Source: Oscillospiraceae bacterium (GTDB lineage: Bacteria > Bacillota > Clostridia > Oscillospirales > Oscillospiraceae). From it: a stretch of DNA of 64,000 bases. Shown here in pieces: positions 17,704-25,284 of the stretch. Position numbers and translations under genes: made by a program. The notes below the pieces were generated by a model, which saw only the letters and a program-made list of their open reading frames with translations, did not search any database and was not told where the DNA came from. Within the stretch, counting starts at the first letter, position 1. Each line of letters opens with the position of its first letter. The stretch covers positions 1-64,000 of the forward strand of contig JAFQFP010000032.1 of assembly GCA_017398625.1 (NCBI GenBank). The letters run 5' to 3'.

Positions 17704-18951
17704 TCAGTTATCGATCCGTAGGTCGAAGTGCATCAAGGACTTTTCTTCCTCGGCGGTGAGGGTGTAGAATCCCGCACCGGGCTCCAATATGCCGGAGATC
17801 GAGGCTGCTGCGGTCTCTTCCCCCAGAGCATCGGTCAGCAGATAGCTGCCGCCGGTGGAAATGACCTCCAGTGTGTAAGTAACAGTGCCCTTAGCGCGGA
17901 TGACGGCAGGGCTGTTCTTCATGAAATTGGCGGTACCCTTGCGCATATCCGCCGCAGACCATGTAAATTCCTTTTCCGTTGTGCCGCTGTCGTCGGTATA
18001 GGTCAGCTTCACGGCAAAGGACTCTGCCGTCCGGAAACCGGATTGGGCAGCCATATCCCTTTCCCGGTTCTTATAGACATAGCCGGTCAGCGCCCCGTCT
18101 GCCACGGCAAACCGGGGATCATCGGCACGGTAGGCATCAAAAGCATAGAGCTTACCGTCAATGCGGACATTGTTCCACACATGGCTCTTGCCGTTGACGC
18201 TGCCGCTGACCACATAGCTTTCAAAGCCTGCGCCGCGGGTCAGCACATAAAACAGCGCCGCGTAATGGTCGCCTACGCCCACCTTCTGCGTGAGCATCTG
18301 GTACGCCTCGTAGGAGAACAGTAGGTCGCCGGAGTTATAGAATACCTTGTCCCCCGCCAGCTCCACCGCCTTGGTCAGGTCCACCTCCGCGCTTCCCTGA
18401 GAAAAGCCGGTCTGAATATAGCCGTAGATCGCCTCCAGCTTCTGATAGTTGGTGGCATTGGCGGGGATAATCTGAGAAAGGCAATCAGATACCAGCGTAT
18501 CCAGTGGGGCGATGCCAGTCTTTGTGGGATTCAGGCTTTGGGCATTGATGACCTGCTGCAGCGTCAGCGCCGCCACTGTGTCCCCCCGGTAGCTGTTGCC
18601 GCAGCCGCTGCAGGTATAGAGCGTATAGCCGGGAGCATCCAGCGTAGGCTCCACGGTCTGCTTCTTCTCATAAGTATGGGTGTGCCCCGGCTGAGTAGGC
18701 GGCACGGTGGGCTCTGTGGTAGGCGATGTAGTGGGCTCCTCGGTAGGGGTTGTTGTCTGCTCCACAGGCTGGGTGGTCTCGGAAGGCAGCGTCGTGGGCT
18801 GGGTATCCACAGGTACGGAGGATGCCGTATCCTCCGTAGGGTCAACAGCAGGCGGAGTCTGCGCAGGCGTCAGTGCCGGCAGCAGCAGACCCACCACCAG
18901 CGCCAGCACCAAAATGCCCGCCACCGCCATGATCAAATGCTTCTTTTCCAT
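17704..18951 (-). CDS. Membrane-anchored transglutaminase-like protein lacking the catalytic Cys
   Basis: 415 residues. One N-terminal membrane anchor (about 5-26), a Thr/Pro/Glu linker (about 35-95), then a zinc-ribbon-like module with paired Cys (LYTCSGCGNSY) as found in many gut Firmicutes surface proteins. The next domain resembles transglutaminase/peptidase-like folds: KVGVGDHYAALFYVLTRGAG, then SHVWNNVRIDGKLYAFDA. The His of HVWN and the Asp of FDA match the usual catalytic His and Asp, but the normal G-x-C motif reads GVGDHYA, so the Cys is replaced by Gly. It may be a binding domain rather than an enzyme. GAGGAGAATCCC precedes the ATG. Confidence 0.8.
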   Translation of the reverse strand: MEKKHLIMAVAGILVLALVVGLLLPALTPAQTPPAVDPTEDTASSVPVDTQPTTLPSETTQPVEQTTTPTEEPTTSPTTEPTVPPTQPGHTHTYEKKQTVEPTLDAPGYTLYTCSGCGNSYRGDTVAALTLQQVINAQSLNPTKTGIAPLDTLVSDCLSQIIPANATNYQKLEAIYGYIQTGFSQGSAEVDLTKAVELAGDKVFYNSGDLLFSYEAYQMLTQKVGVGDHYAALFYVLTRGAGFESYVVSGSVNGKSHVWNNVRIDGKLYAFDAYRADDPRFAVADGALTGYVYKNRERDMAAQSGFRTAESFAVKLTYTDDSGTTEKEFTWSAADMRKGTANFMKNSPAVIRAKGTVTYTLEVISTGGSYLLTDALGEETAAASISGILEPGAGFYTLTAEEEKSLMHFDLRIDN

Positions 18952-19058
18952 GGGATTCTCCTCAAATTGCACAGTTTATTCTTATTTTTGCTATCATACC
19001 CCATTTTTTCCGTTTCTGCAAGTACACAGGAGGAATTTCTCCCAAAACTGTCCCATTT

Positions 19059-19847
19059 TCAGCACTGCTTCGGGATGGTGACCGTGAGGACGATCTTCTC
19101 CTCCGTCTCCCGGCGCTCGGTCACCGCCGGGATGCCGGCAAGCTGGATCCGGGAAAGGCTTCGCTCCAACCGCCGGACAAACGCCGCCACATCCCCGGTT
19201 CTGGGCTGCGCCTGCCGGGGAGAGAGCAGGTTCTCGATGTATTTTTCCGTCTGGGCAACGCTCATCTGCTGCTCCGCAATGACATCGATTGCGCTGAGCT
19301 TCTCCGGCTCCGTGGGCAGCTTCAGCAAGGCACGGGCATGGCGCTCCGTCAGCCCCCTTTCCCGCAGAGCAGCCAGCACCTGTGGGCTATGGCGCAGCAG
19401 CCGCAGCTTGTTGGCAACGGCGCTCTGGCTTTTCCCGATCATCCGCGCCGCCTGCTCCTGACTGAGCCCCCACCGCTGCATCAGCAGGGAGATCCCTCTT
19501 GCCTCCTCCAGAAAATCCAGATCCTGCCGCTGGAGATTTTCCACCAGCGCCGCCATAGACGATTCCCGGTCATCCATACGCATCACGATGCAGGGCACCT
19601 CCGCAAGTCCCGCAAGCTGACCTGCCCGCAGCCGCCGCTCTCCTGCGATAAGCTCATACCGGTTCTCCACCCGCCGCACGGACAACGGCTGCAGGATCCC
19701 GTGATGGCGGATGCTCTCCGCCAGCTCCGCAAGCTGCTCCTCCCGAAATTCTGTCCTCGGCTGCGCCGGATTTGGCTGGATCGCCTTGGCAGGAACAAAC
19801 ACCACACGCCCCGTTTCCATGTATGTTTTCAGCTTCTGGCATTGCAT
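19059..19847 (-). CDS. ParB/Noc-family DNA-binding protein
   Basis: 262 residues. The N-terminal ParB/Srx domain has the CTP-binding GERRLRAGQLAGL box, ENLQRQDL follows, then the helix-turn-helix LSQEQAARMIGKSQSAVANK. The C-terminal part (about 200-262) is the dimerisation region. No parA/soj gene is adjacent, so a nucleoid-occlusion (Noc) or orphan ParB role is as likely as chromosome partition. Noc usually lies near rsmG at oriC; neither rsmG nor mnmG is in this window. AAGGGGGAAACGGCT precedes the ATG. I saw no perfect parS or Noc site close by. Confidence 0.88.
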   Translation of the reverse strand: MQCQKLKTYMETGRVVFVPAKAIQPNPAQPRTEFREEQLAELAESIRHHGILQPLSVRRVENRYELIAGERRLRAGQLAGLAEVPCIVMRMDDRESSMAALVENLQRQDLDFLEEARGISLLMQRWGLSQEQAARMIGKSQSAVANKLRLLRHSPQVLAALRERGLTERHARALLKLPTEPEKLSAIDVIAEQQMSVAQTEKYIENLLSPRQAQPRTGDVAAFVRRLERSLSRIQLAGIPAVTERRETEEKIVLTVTIPKQC

Positions 19848-19993
19848 AGCCGTTTCCCCCTTGGTAAACTTGGTAACGCCATTTTACCCCCGGTGTTTTG
19901 GGAAACTCCACGAAACGACCCTGCCCTTTCGGGCAAAATGGCGGCACCCTTTTCCAAAAACATTAGAAATCCCCTCGATTTGGAAAAAAACCA

Positions 19994-20022
19994 TTTACTT
20001 TTTTTCCAACATCCTGTATGAT
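19994..20022 (+). promoter_or_regulatory. Promoter of the THF riboswitch-folT transcript
   Basis: TTTACT, 17-base spacer, TATGAT. The predicted start (about 20029) falls at the 5' edge of the riboswitch aptamer. Confidence 0.75.
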
Positions 20023-20023
20023 A

Positions 20024-20128
20024 GTCGGGAACAGAGTAGGGTTTCCCGCGTAAAGTGCTGCCATAATGGGGAGTTGTCTGGCAGACGAAGGAGCTTTCTC
20101 CGCGATGGGATTCCCGCACCCGCTGACC
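20024..20128 (+). promoter_or_regulatory. Tetrahydrofolate (THF-I) riboswitch aptamer
   Basis: The conserved blocks of the class I THF aptamer occur in order: GAGTAG, CGCGTAAAGTG (consensus CGCGTTAAGTG), the hairpin CTGCC/GGCAG enclosing AATGGGGAGTTGTC (consensus AATGGGATGT.GTC), then ACGAAGGAG with a GGAG/CTCC hairpin, and the closing CCGCTGAC. The long arm GGGTTTCCC/GGGATTCCC pairs imperfectly (T-T mismatches). It sits ahead of a folate-family ECF gene, the classical target. Binding of reduced folate is expected to favour the terminator at 20194. Confidence 0.9.
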
Positions 20129-20193
20129 ATATTGGATACCCTCCTTTATGAAATGCGACGCTCGGTGCAGCCGGGATACACGCAAATAACACT

Positions 20194-20221
20194 CCCCATA
20201 CGCCTTGCGTATGGGGTTTTC
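20194..20221 (+). terminator. Riboswitch-controlled terminator upstream of folT
   Basis: Perfect 10-bp stem CCCCATACGC/GCGTATGGGG with a CTT loop followed by TTTTCTGTCTG. It lies 66 bases after the aptamer and 41 before the folT start, suitable as the expression platform of an OFF switch. Confidence 0.85.
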
Positions 20222-20261
20222 TGTCTGTTTGCGTCCGGTATGACAAAAGGAGGCTTTTTTC

Positions 20262-21323
20262 ATGCCCAGAACACAAAAATCCAACCGTCTTTATCCGCAT
20301 CCCTTCTCCAAGGCATACTGGCTGGACGCCGCCGCGGAGCTGAAGGACACCAAAATGCTGGTATTCGCCGCGCTGATGATCGCCCTGCGTGTGGCGCTGA
20401 AGCTGGTGGCGATCCCCCTTGCCCCCGGCTTGAAGATCAACACCGCCTTTCTTGCCAATGCCTTGGGTGCCATGGTATTCGGTCCTGTGGTCGCCGCTGC
20501 CGGCGCGGTGGTCTCCGACCTGCTGGGCTGCATCATCACCGGTGATATCGCCACCTATTTCCCGCCCTTTGTACTGACGGAGGTGGCAGGCTCCGTGATC
20601 TTCGGTCTGTTCCTGTACCGCGCCAAGCTCAGCACCACCCGTGTGATGCTCAGCCGCTTCTGCATCTGCTTCTTTGTGAATGTGCTGCTGCAGACCCCCA
20701 TCATGCTGCTGTACTATAAGATCTATGTCCCCGGTGCCACCTATACGCTGACAGTACCCGGCATTGTGAAAAACCTGTTCATGTTCCCCATCGAATCGGT
20801 GGTACTGAGCCTGTTCCTGTCGGTGATGCAGCCCATCACCTACCGGATGCAGCTGACCTACGACCCGGACGCCGATCTGGAATTCAGCAAAAAGCAGATC
20901 GCCTCGCTGATTTGCCTGTCTGCGGTGGGTATCGGCAGTGTGCTGGGCTATCTGGTGTATCACTACGATACCACCTCCCTCTCCGCCTCCTACACCACAC
21001 AGCAGCGGGTGGAAGCCAACAAGTCCATGGCGGAGTATGTGCTGGACAACTCCGACCAATGGGACGATGCGCAGATCGTCACCGTGGTGGAATCGGCTTA
21101 CAGTCCCTTCCTCAGCAGCGAGACCACCTACAATGTGGCGCTGTACACGGTAAATGAAGAGCTTTCCCAAGGGGAAATAGACGCTCTTTGGGAGCTTTCC
21201 AAGTCCAAGGCAGCCAAAAACGAGCATCTGACCCGTGCCGCCGAGGGCGTGATCGTGGCAGACGAAAAGACCGGAGCACTGGTGTCCTTCCAAATGGATG
21301 CCCTGCAGCCGGACGCACAATGA
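20262..21323 (+). CDS. folT: Folate-family ECF transporter S component with C-terminal extension
   Basis: 353 residues. Residues about 28-215 are a FolT-like S component: about six helices beginning with the AALMIALRVALKL segment that contacts EcfT, then NTAFLANALGAMVFGPVVAA and a long helix rich in Gly/Ala. FolT proteins are about 170-190 residues; here a further membrane helix (about 220-235) and an extracytoplasmic tail of about 115 residues follow, which I do not recognise. The upstream THF riboswitch supports folate as substrate. The energising module (EcfA, EcfA', EcfT) is not in the window. GGAGGCTTTTTTC precedes the ATG. CooT-like gene follows 18 bases downstream. Confidence 0.9.
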   Translation: MPRTQKSNRLYPHPFSKAYWLDAAAELKDTKMLVFAALMIALRVALKLVAIPLAPGLKINTAFLANALGAMVFGPVVAAAGAVVSDLLGCIITGDIATYFPPFVLTEVAGSVIFGLFLYRAKLSTTRVMLSRFCICFFVNVLLQTPIMLLYYKIYVPGATYTLTVPGIVKNLFMFPIESVVLSLFLSVMQPITYRMQLTYDPDADLEFSKKQIASLICLSAVGIGSVLGYLVYHYDTTSLSASYTTQQRVEANKSMAEYVLDNSDQWDDAQIVTVVESAYSPFLSSETTYNVALYTVNEELSQGEIDALWELSKSKAAKNEHLTRAAEGVIVADEKTGALVSFQMDALQPDAQ

Positions 21324-21341
21324 CCGAACAGGAGGAGCAAT

Positions 21342-21533
21342 ATGTGCCTTTCCACCGTTTATAAAAACAAACCGGAGCCGGAAGCCGTTCTCATGCGCAA
21401 TGTGACCCGCATCGATTGGAAAGACGGCTGCATCATCCTCACCGATCTGATGGAGCGGCAGCTTGCCTTTGAGGGCAGGCTGGAATCCGCAGATCTGGTA
21501 AACGGCTATGTGATCGTAAAAGAAACCCCATAA
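21342..21533 (+). CDS. CooT-like small protein
   Basis: 63 residues beginning MCLSTVY, the signature of CooT (PF10133), where the Cys after the initiator Met binds nickel in Rhodospirillum rubrum. The rest is a small beta-barrel with VTRIDWKDG and LMERQLAFEGRLESADLVNG, conserved in the family. AGGAGGAGCAAT precedes the ATG. It is probably cotranscribed with folT under riboswitch control; whether it binds metal or RNA here is unknown. Confidence 0.88.
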   Translation: MCLSTVYKNKPEPEAVLMRNVTRIDWKDGCIILTDLMERQLAFEGRLESADLVNGYVIVKETP

Positions 21534-21575
21534 AAAATCCGGGATGCAAAAAACTGCATCCCGGTAATTTTTTTA
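21534..21575 (+). terminator. Bidirectional terminator between cooT-like gene and ptsI
   Basis: Stem CCGGGATGCA/TGCATCCCGG, preceded by six A and followed by TAATTTTTTT; serves both convergent transcripts. Confidence 0.88.
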
Positions 21576-21580
21576 TGGGA

Positions 21581-23263
21581 TCAATATTTGGGGGTCTCGT
21601 CGCTTTCGATGGAAGCGAGGATCGCCGGAGTGGTCACAGAGGTGTCGATGCTGCGGATCTTATTGCGCAGAGGCAGCACCGCTCTGGGGGTAACCGACAG
21701 TTCGTCCACACCGATGGCCAAGAAGGTCTCGGTCATTTCCAGATCCGCGCCCAGTTCGCCGCAGATGCCCACCCAAACGCCGTTCTTATGGGCATTTTCC
21801 ACCACCATCTTCAGCAGACGGATCACAGACAGGTGATGGGGATCGTAGAATCTGCCCAGATCGTTGTTCTGACGGTCGCAGGCAAGGGTATACTGGGTCA
21901 GGTCATTGGTGCCGCAGCTAAAGAAGTCCACTTCCTTAGCAAGCCGGTCGGAGATCATGGCAGCGGCGGGAGTTTCGATCATCACGCCGATCTCCACATG
22001 GTCGCTGTAGGGCAGACCCTCTGCCTCCAGCTCCTTCTTCACGGATTCAATGAGCTTCTTGGTCTCCCGAACCTCCCAAACACTGGTGACCATGGGGAAC
22101 ATGATGCCCAGATTGCCGTAAGCGGAAGCACGGTACAGCGCACGAAGCTGCGTCCGGAAGAAAGCGGGACGGCTCAAGCTGATACGCAGCGCCCGCATAC
22201 CCATGGCAGGATTCTCCTCCTTGGGCAGCTCGAAATAGTCGATCTGCTTGTCCGCGCCGATATCGCAGGTGCGGATAATGACCTCTTTGTCGCCCATGCC
22301 GGTGAGCACAGCCTTGTATGCTTCAAACTGCTCCTCCTCGGTGGGATAGGTGCTGCTGTTGAGGTACAGGAACTCACTGCGGAACAGGCCGATGCCGCCG
22401 CCGTCGTTCACCTTGATGGCATCCACATCCTCGGGAGAGCCGATGTTGCAGTAGACCCGGATGGACTTGCCGTCCTTGGTCACATTTTCCTTGCCCTTAA
22501 GGGTCTCCAGCAGCGCCCGCTGCTGAAGCTGCTCCTCGCGCTTCTTCACGAAGTCGGCAAAGACCTCATCGTTGGGCTCGATGATCACGGCACCGGTGCC
22601 GCCGTCCACCACCACGGTGCGGCCTTCATAGATGGGATCCAGCTGGTCGCCCAGACCCACGATGGCGGGAATGCCCATGGTGCGCGCCAGAATGGCGGTG
22701 TGGCTGGAGCTGGAGCCGTAGGAGGTGATAAAGCCCAAGATCTTGGACTTGTCCAGCTGGATGGTCTCGGAGGGGGCGAGATCGTCGGATGCCAGCAGCA
22801 CCGGCACGGGGGAGTCGATGCCGCCCTGCACAGCGCCGGAGAGAATGTTCAAGATCCGCTGGCTCACATCCTTCACATCCGCGGCACGGCCCTTCATGTA
22901 TTCATCGTCCATGGAAGCAAACATCTCCGCGAACTGGTCGCCGGTATCGGCAACCGCCGCTTCCGCGTTGAGGTTTTCCTCGGTGATCAGCGCTTGGATG
23001 GCTTCCTCATAGTCCATGTCCTCTGCCATCATCTGATGGGTCTCGAACAGCATGGCAGCCTCGTCGCCGGCTTCTTCCCGTGCCTTTTCCGCCAGCTCGC
23101 CCAGTTGCTCCATGGCAACTGCCTGCGCGCCCTTAAAACGGAGCCACTCGGCGGTGGTGTCCTCGATGGTATAGCGCTTCAGCTCGGTCTTGGCGCGGCG
23201 GTAAAAATACAGCGGGCCCATGCCGATGCCGGTGGAAACGCCCTTTCCCTGAATGGTGATCAT
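21581..23263 (-). CDS. ptsI: PTS Enzyme I (phosphoenolpyruvate-protein phosphotransferase)
   Basis: 560 residues, usual length about 570. The phosphorylated His188 is in SYGSSSSHTAILARTMGIPA (most EI have GGxTSHTAI). The C-terminal PEP-binding barrel carries FRSEFLYL, GxMIETPAA, FFSCGTNDLTQYTLACDR and the active Cys in GICGELG. It transfers phosphate from PEP to HPr, encoded 67 bases upstream. The start at 23263 follows AAAGGAG; a 45-codon extension would enter the intergenic region. Feeds the mannose-family PTS encoded at 27793-31453. Confidence 0.97.
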   Translation of the reverse strand: MITIQGKGVSTGIGMGPLYFYRRAKTELKRYTIEDTTAEWLRFKGAQAVAMEQLGELAEKAREEAGDEAAMLFETHQMMAEDMDYEEAIQALITEENLNAEAAVADTGDQFAEMFASMDDEYMKGRAADVKDVSQRILNILSGAVQGGIDSPVPVLLASDDLAPSETIQLDKSKILGFITSYGSSSSHTAILARTMGIPAIVGLGDQLDPIYEGRTVVVDGGTGAVIIEPNDEVFADFVKKREEQLQQRALLETLKGKENVTKDGKSIRVYCNIGSPEDVDAIKVNDGGGIGLFRSEFLYLNSSTYPTEEEQFEAYKAVLTGMGDKEVIIRTCDIGADKQIDYFELPKEENPAMGMRALRISLSRPAFFRTQLRALYRASAYGNLGIMFPMVTSVWEVRETKKLIESVKKELEAEGLPYSDHVEIGVMIETPAAAMISDRLAKEVDFFSCGTNDLTQYTLACDRQNNDLGRFYDPHHLSVIRLLKMVVENAHKNGVWVGICGELGADLEMTETFLAIGVDELSVTPRAVLPLRNKIRSIDTSVTTPAILASIESDETPKY

Positions 23264-23330
23264 AGCTCGGTCTCCTTTTCCGTTAGAATAGGCTCCTGAC
23301 GCGTTTGCCAGGAGCCTGTTTGTATGTAGC

Positions 23331-23588
23331 TTACACGTTTGCCTCAAAGAATGCCTTGATGCCCTCAAAAGCGACATCCTCATCCTCACCGGTGACATAA
23401 ACGGTGACGGTTTCGCCGCACTTAACAGCCAGCTGCATCAGAGCCATCAGCTTCAGAATGTTCACCTTCTTGCCGTTCTTCTCCAGCTCGATGGTGCTCT
23501 TGTACTTTCTGGCTTCCTTGCTCAGCATGCCTGCGGGACGGGCGTGGATGCCGATGGGATCGGTGACGGTGTATTCAAAAGACTTCAT
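23331..23588 (-). CDS. ptsH: HPr phosphocarrier protein with Lys at position 46
   Basis: 85 residues. The phosphorylated His15 is in GIHARPAG. The regulatory Ser46, which HPr kinase phosphorylates in Firmicutes, would sit in VNxKSIMxLM; here the stretch reads VNILKLMALM and position 46 is Lys. Spacing from His15 is unchanged, so this is substitution, not misalignment. Such a protein should carry phosphate for sugar uptake but could not form HPr(Ser-P) for CcpA-type repression. AGGAGAAAAATCT precedes the ATG. Transcribed with ptsI from the promoter at 23645-23673. Confidence 0.96.
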   Translation of the reverse strand: MKSFEYTVTDPIGIHARPAGMLSKEARKYKSTIELEKNGKKVNILKLMALMQLAVKCGETVTVYVTGEDEDVAFEGIKAFFEANV

Positions 23589-23644
23589 AGATTTTTCTCC
23601 TGTTCTCATTTTTTCGGCTTTTTAGGCCGCTCTCTTACCTAATA

Positions 23645-23673
23645 AGCATACACGATTGCACAATCAAAGTCAA
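23645..23673 (-). promoter_or_regulatory. Sigma-A promoter of ptsH-ptsI
   Basis: On the minus strand TTGACT, 17 bases, TATGCT, 57 bases before ptsH. Confidence 0.85.
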
Positions 23674-23752
23674 TACAGCTTCAATTTTTTGTGCAACTAC
23701 CACAATTTGGAAGTGCCGTTTCTGTGCTGAATCGCAAAGGACTTTCCCGGTA

Positions 23753-23959
23753 TTACAGAATTCCCTTTTCCATCAGCATCCGCAGGACATTCAGCCCCGC
23801 ATAAACGGCAAATACGATGGCTGCCTTTCGCAGCTCCGCGCTTCTGGCTGCCTTGTTTTCCTTCTGCCGGATGCCCTTGGTGGCAAACACCATGGCAACG
23901 ATCAGACTCAGAAGCACACACACCGCCACAAAATTATAAAGAAACTCCCGGACCTCCAT
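23753..23959 (-). CDS. Small two-helix membrane protein of unknown function
   Basis: 68 residues: helix at about 7-27 (LYNFVAVCVLLSLIVAMVFA), a basic cytoplasmic loop rich in Lys/Arg/Glu, and a second hydrophobic helix at about 46-60. It follows the kbaZ-like gene by 13 bases on the same strand and is probably the last gene of that unit. No recognisable family. Confidence 0.65.
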   Translation of the reverse strand: MEVREFLYNFVAVCVLLSLIVAMVFATKGIRQKENKAARSAELRKAAIVFAVYAGLNVLRMLMEKGIL

Positions 23960-23972
23960 AGGCTACACCTGT

Positions 23973-25262
23973 TCAGACCGCGCCTTCGTAATCCAGCATG
24001 AACTGGGTCACGCCGTCCATGGCAAGCTCTCTGGGATCCAGTGCCAGCGCACCGCAGCGAACCTTATTGTAGCTCAAGGGCATATACTGGTGGAGCATAT
24101 TCATGGGGATGGGGTACTTGCGCAGGTTCTCAAACAGGCCGTTCATAGCCTCCACCACCTCGCTCTGTCCAATGTAGTAGCGGGCGCGGTCGGAATAGCT
24201 GTACTTGCGGCACAGAGCCTTCTGGCGGTCGTCACCGTGGTAGTGCTTCGCCCAGTTGGCGGGATTCTTCAGCATTGCCTGCTCCAGCACATCGATGAAG
24301 TTGACCCGCTCTGCCGCAGGCACCAGCTCCGCCTCCATCATGCTCAGAGAGAACAAAGCTTCCCGCAAACCAAAGGTCAGCGCAGGGCCTACCTTCAGAA
24401 TGGCAATGCCGTCGGTGACCATGTTATACAGGCACTCGGGGCTCTGGTAGTCGGTGGAGTGACCCTCGAAGCAAACACCGGGGAACTCCTTCAGCGCGGC
24501 GCACAAATTGGCAGCGGCAGCGGGATCATAGTAGAATACCTGCTCATCGCCGAATTCCACACCGGGCTGCACCACAACGGCGATCACATCCTGCATGCCC
24601 TCGCCTACGCCCTCTTCATTCCAGACCCGCTGGTAAGTGGACACGGTATCCCGGAACGCATCGGGAGAAGTGACGGCAAGGGTATCCTCGGCTTCCGTAG
24701 CACCGCCGGGAATGGGCACCTCGCTGCCCACAACAAACACAGGCCGCATGGCATCGGGCTTCTCTGCCTTCAGCTCCTCGTAGCCCTTCATTGCCGCCTT
24801 ATACAGCGCTGCGCCACGGCGGGCAATGACCTCGGTGGACAGCAGACCCTCCGGATCGTCCGCCACCTTCATGCTGGTGTCCAGATGGATCTTGGTGAAG
24901 CCGGCGCGGGTGTACTGATACACCAGCTCCTTGGAATTTTCCATGGCCTCGGCTTCCGGCAGCTTCTGCCATGTCAGCGGGCCCAGATGGTCGCCGGCAA
25001 GGATCACCATGCTCTCCGGCAGGTCGATGTCCTTCGCCATATTCAGCACCATCTCATAAAAATCCTTGGGAACCATGCCGGTATAGCCGCCGAACTGGTT
25101 GACCTGATTGGCGGTAGCCTCGATCAGCACCGGACGGTCCAGCTCCTTGGCACGGCGCAGGGCGATCTCCAGCACCAGCTCATTGGCGCTGCAATAGGAA
25201 GGGATGCCGCAGCGGATGCCCTTGCGGCGGTTTTCCATCATGATCTGAAGTGGATGTTGCAT
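23973..25262 (-). CDS. kbaZ: Tagatose-1,6-bisphosphate aldolase subunit KbaZ/GatZ (AgaZ)
   Basis: 429 residues, the normal length. Typical segments: GIPSYCSANELVLEIAL, VLIEATANQVNQFGGYTGM, AGDHLGPLTW, IHLDTSM, FVVGSEVPIPGGA, FEGHSTDYQ and LKVGPALTFGLREALFSL. In E. coli KbaZ/GatZ stabilise the catalytic KbaY/GatY subunit in galactitol and GalNAc breakdown; some AgaZ homologs have been proposed as tagatose-6-phosphate kinases. No kbaY/gatY or PfkB-type kinase is in this window, so the partner must be elsewhere. GAGGACAGAT precedes the ATG. It lies 22 bases after nagA. Confidence 0.93.
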   Translation of the reverse strand: MQHPLQIMMENRRKGIRCGIPSYCSANELVLEIALRRAKELDRPVLIEATANQVNQFGGYTGMVPKDFYEMVLNMAKDIDLPESMVILAGDHLGPLTWQKLPEAEAMENSKELVYQYTRAGFTKIHLDTSMKVADDPEGLLSTEVIARRGAALYKAAMKGYEELKAEKPDAMRPVFVVGSEVPIPGGATEAEDTLAVTSPDAFRDTVSTYQRVWNEEGVGEGMQDVIAVVVQPGVEFGDEQVFYYDPAAAANLCAALKEFPGVCFEGHSTDYQSPECLYNMVTDGIAILKVGPALTFGLREALFSLSMMEAELVPAAERVNFIDVLEQAMLKNPANWAKHYHGDDRQKALCRKYSYSDRARYYIGQSEVVEAMNGLFENLRKYPIPMNMLHQYMPLSYNKVRCGALALDPRELAMDGVTQFMLDYEGAV

Positions 25263-25284
25263 ATCTGTCCTCCTAAAAATTCAG

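Noticed and set aside
19848..20016. parS or Noc-binding site next to the parB-like gene
   Set aside because: Only fragments such as GGGAAAC and GTAAAC are seen, no 14- to 16-base palindrome.
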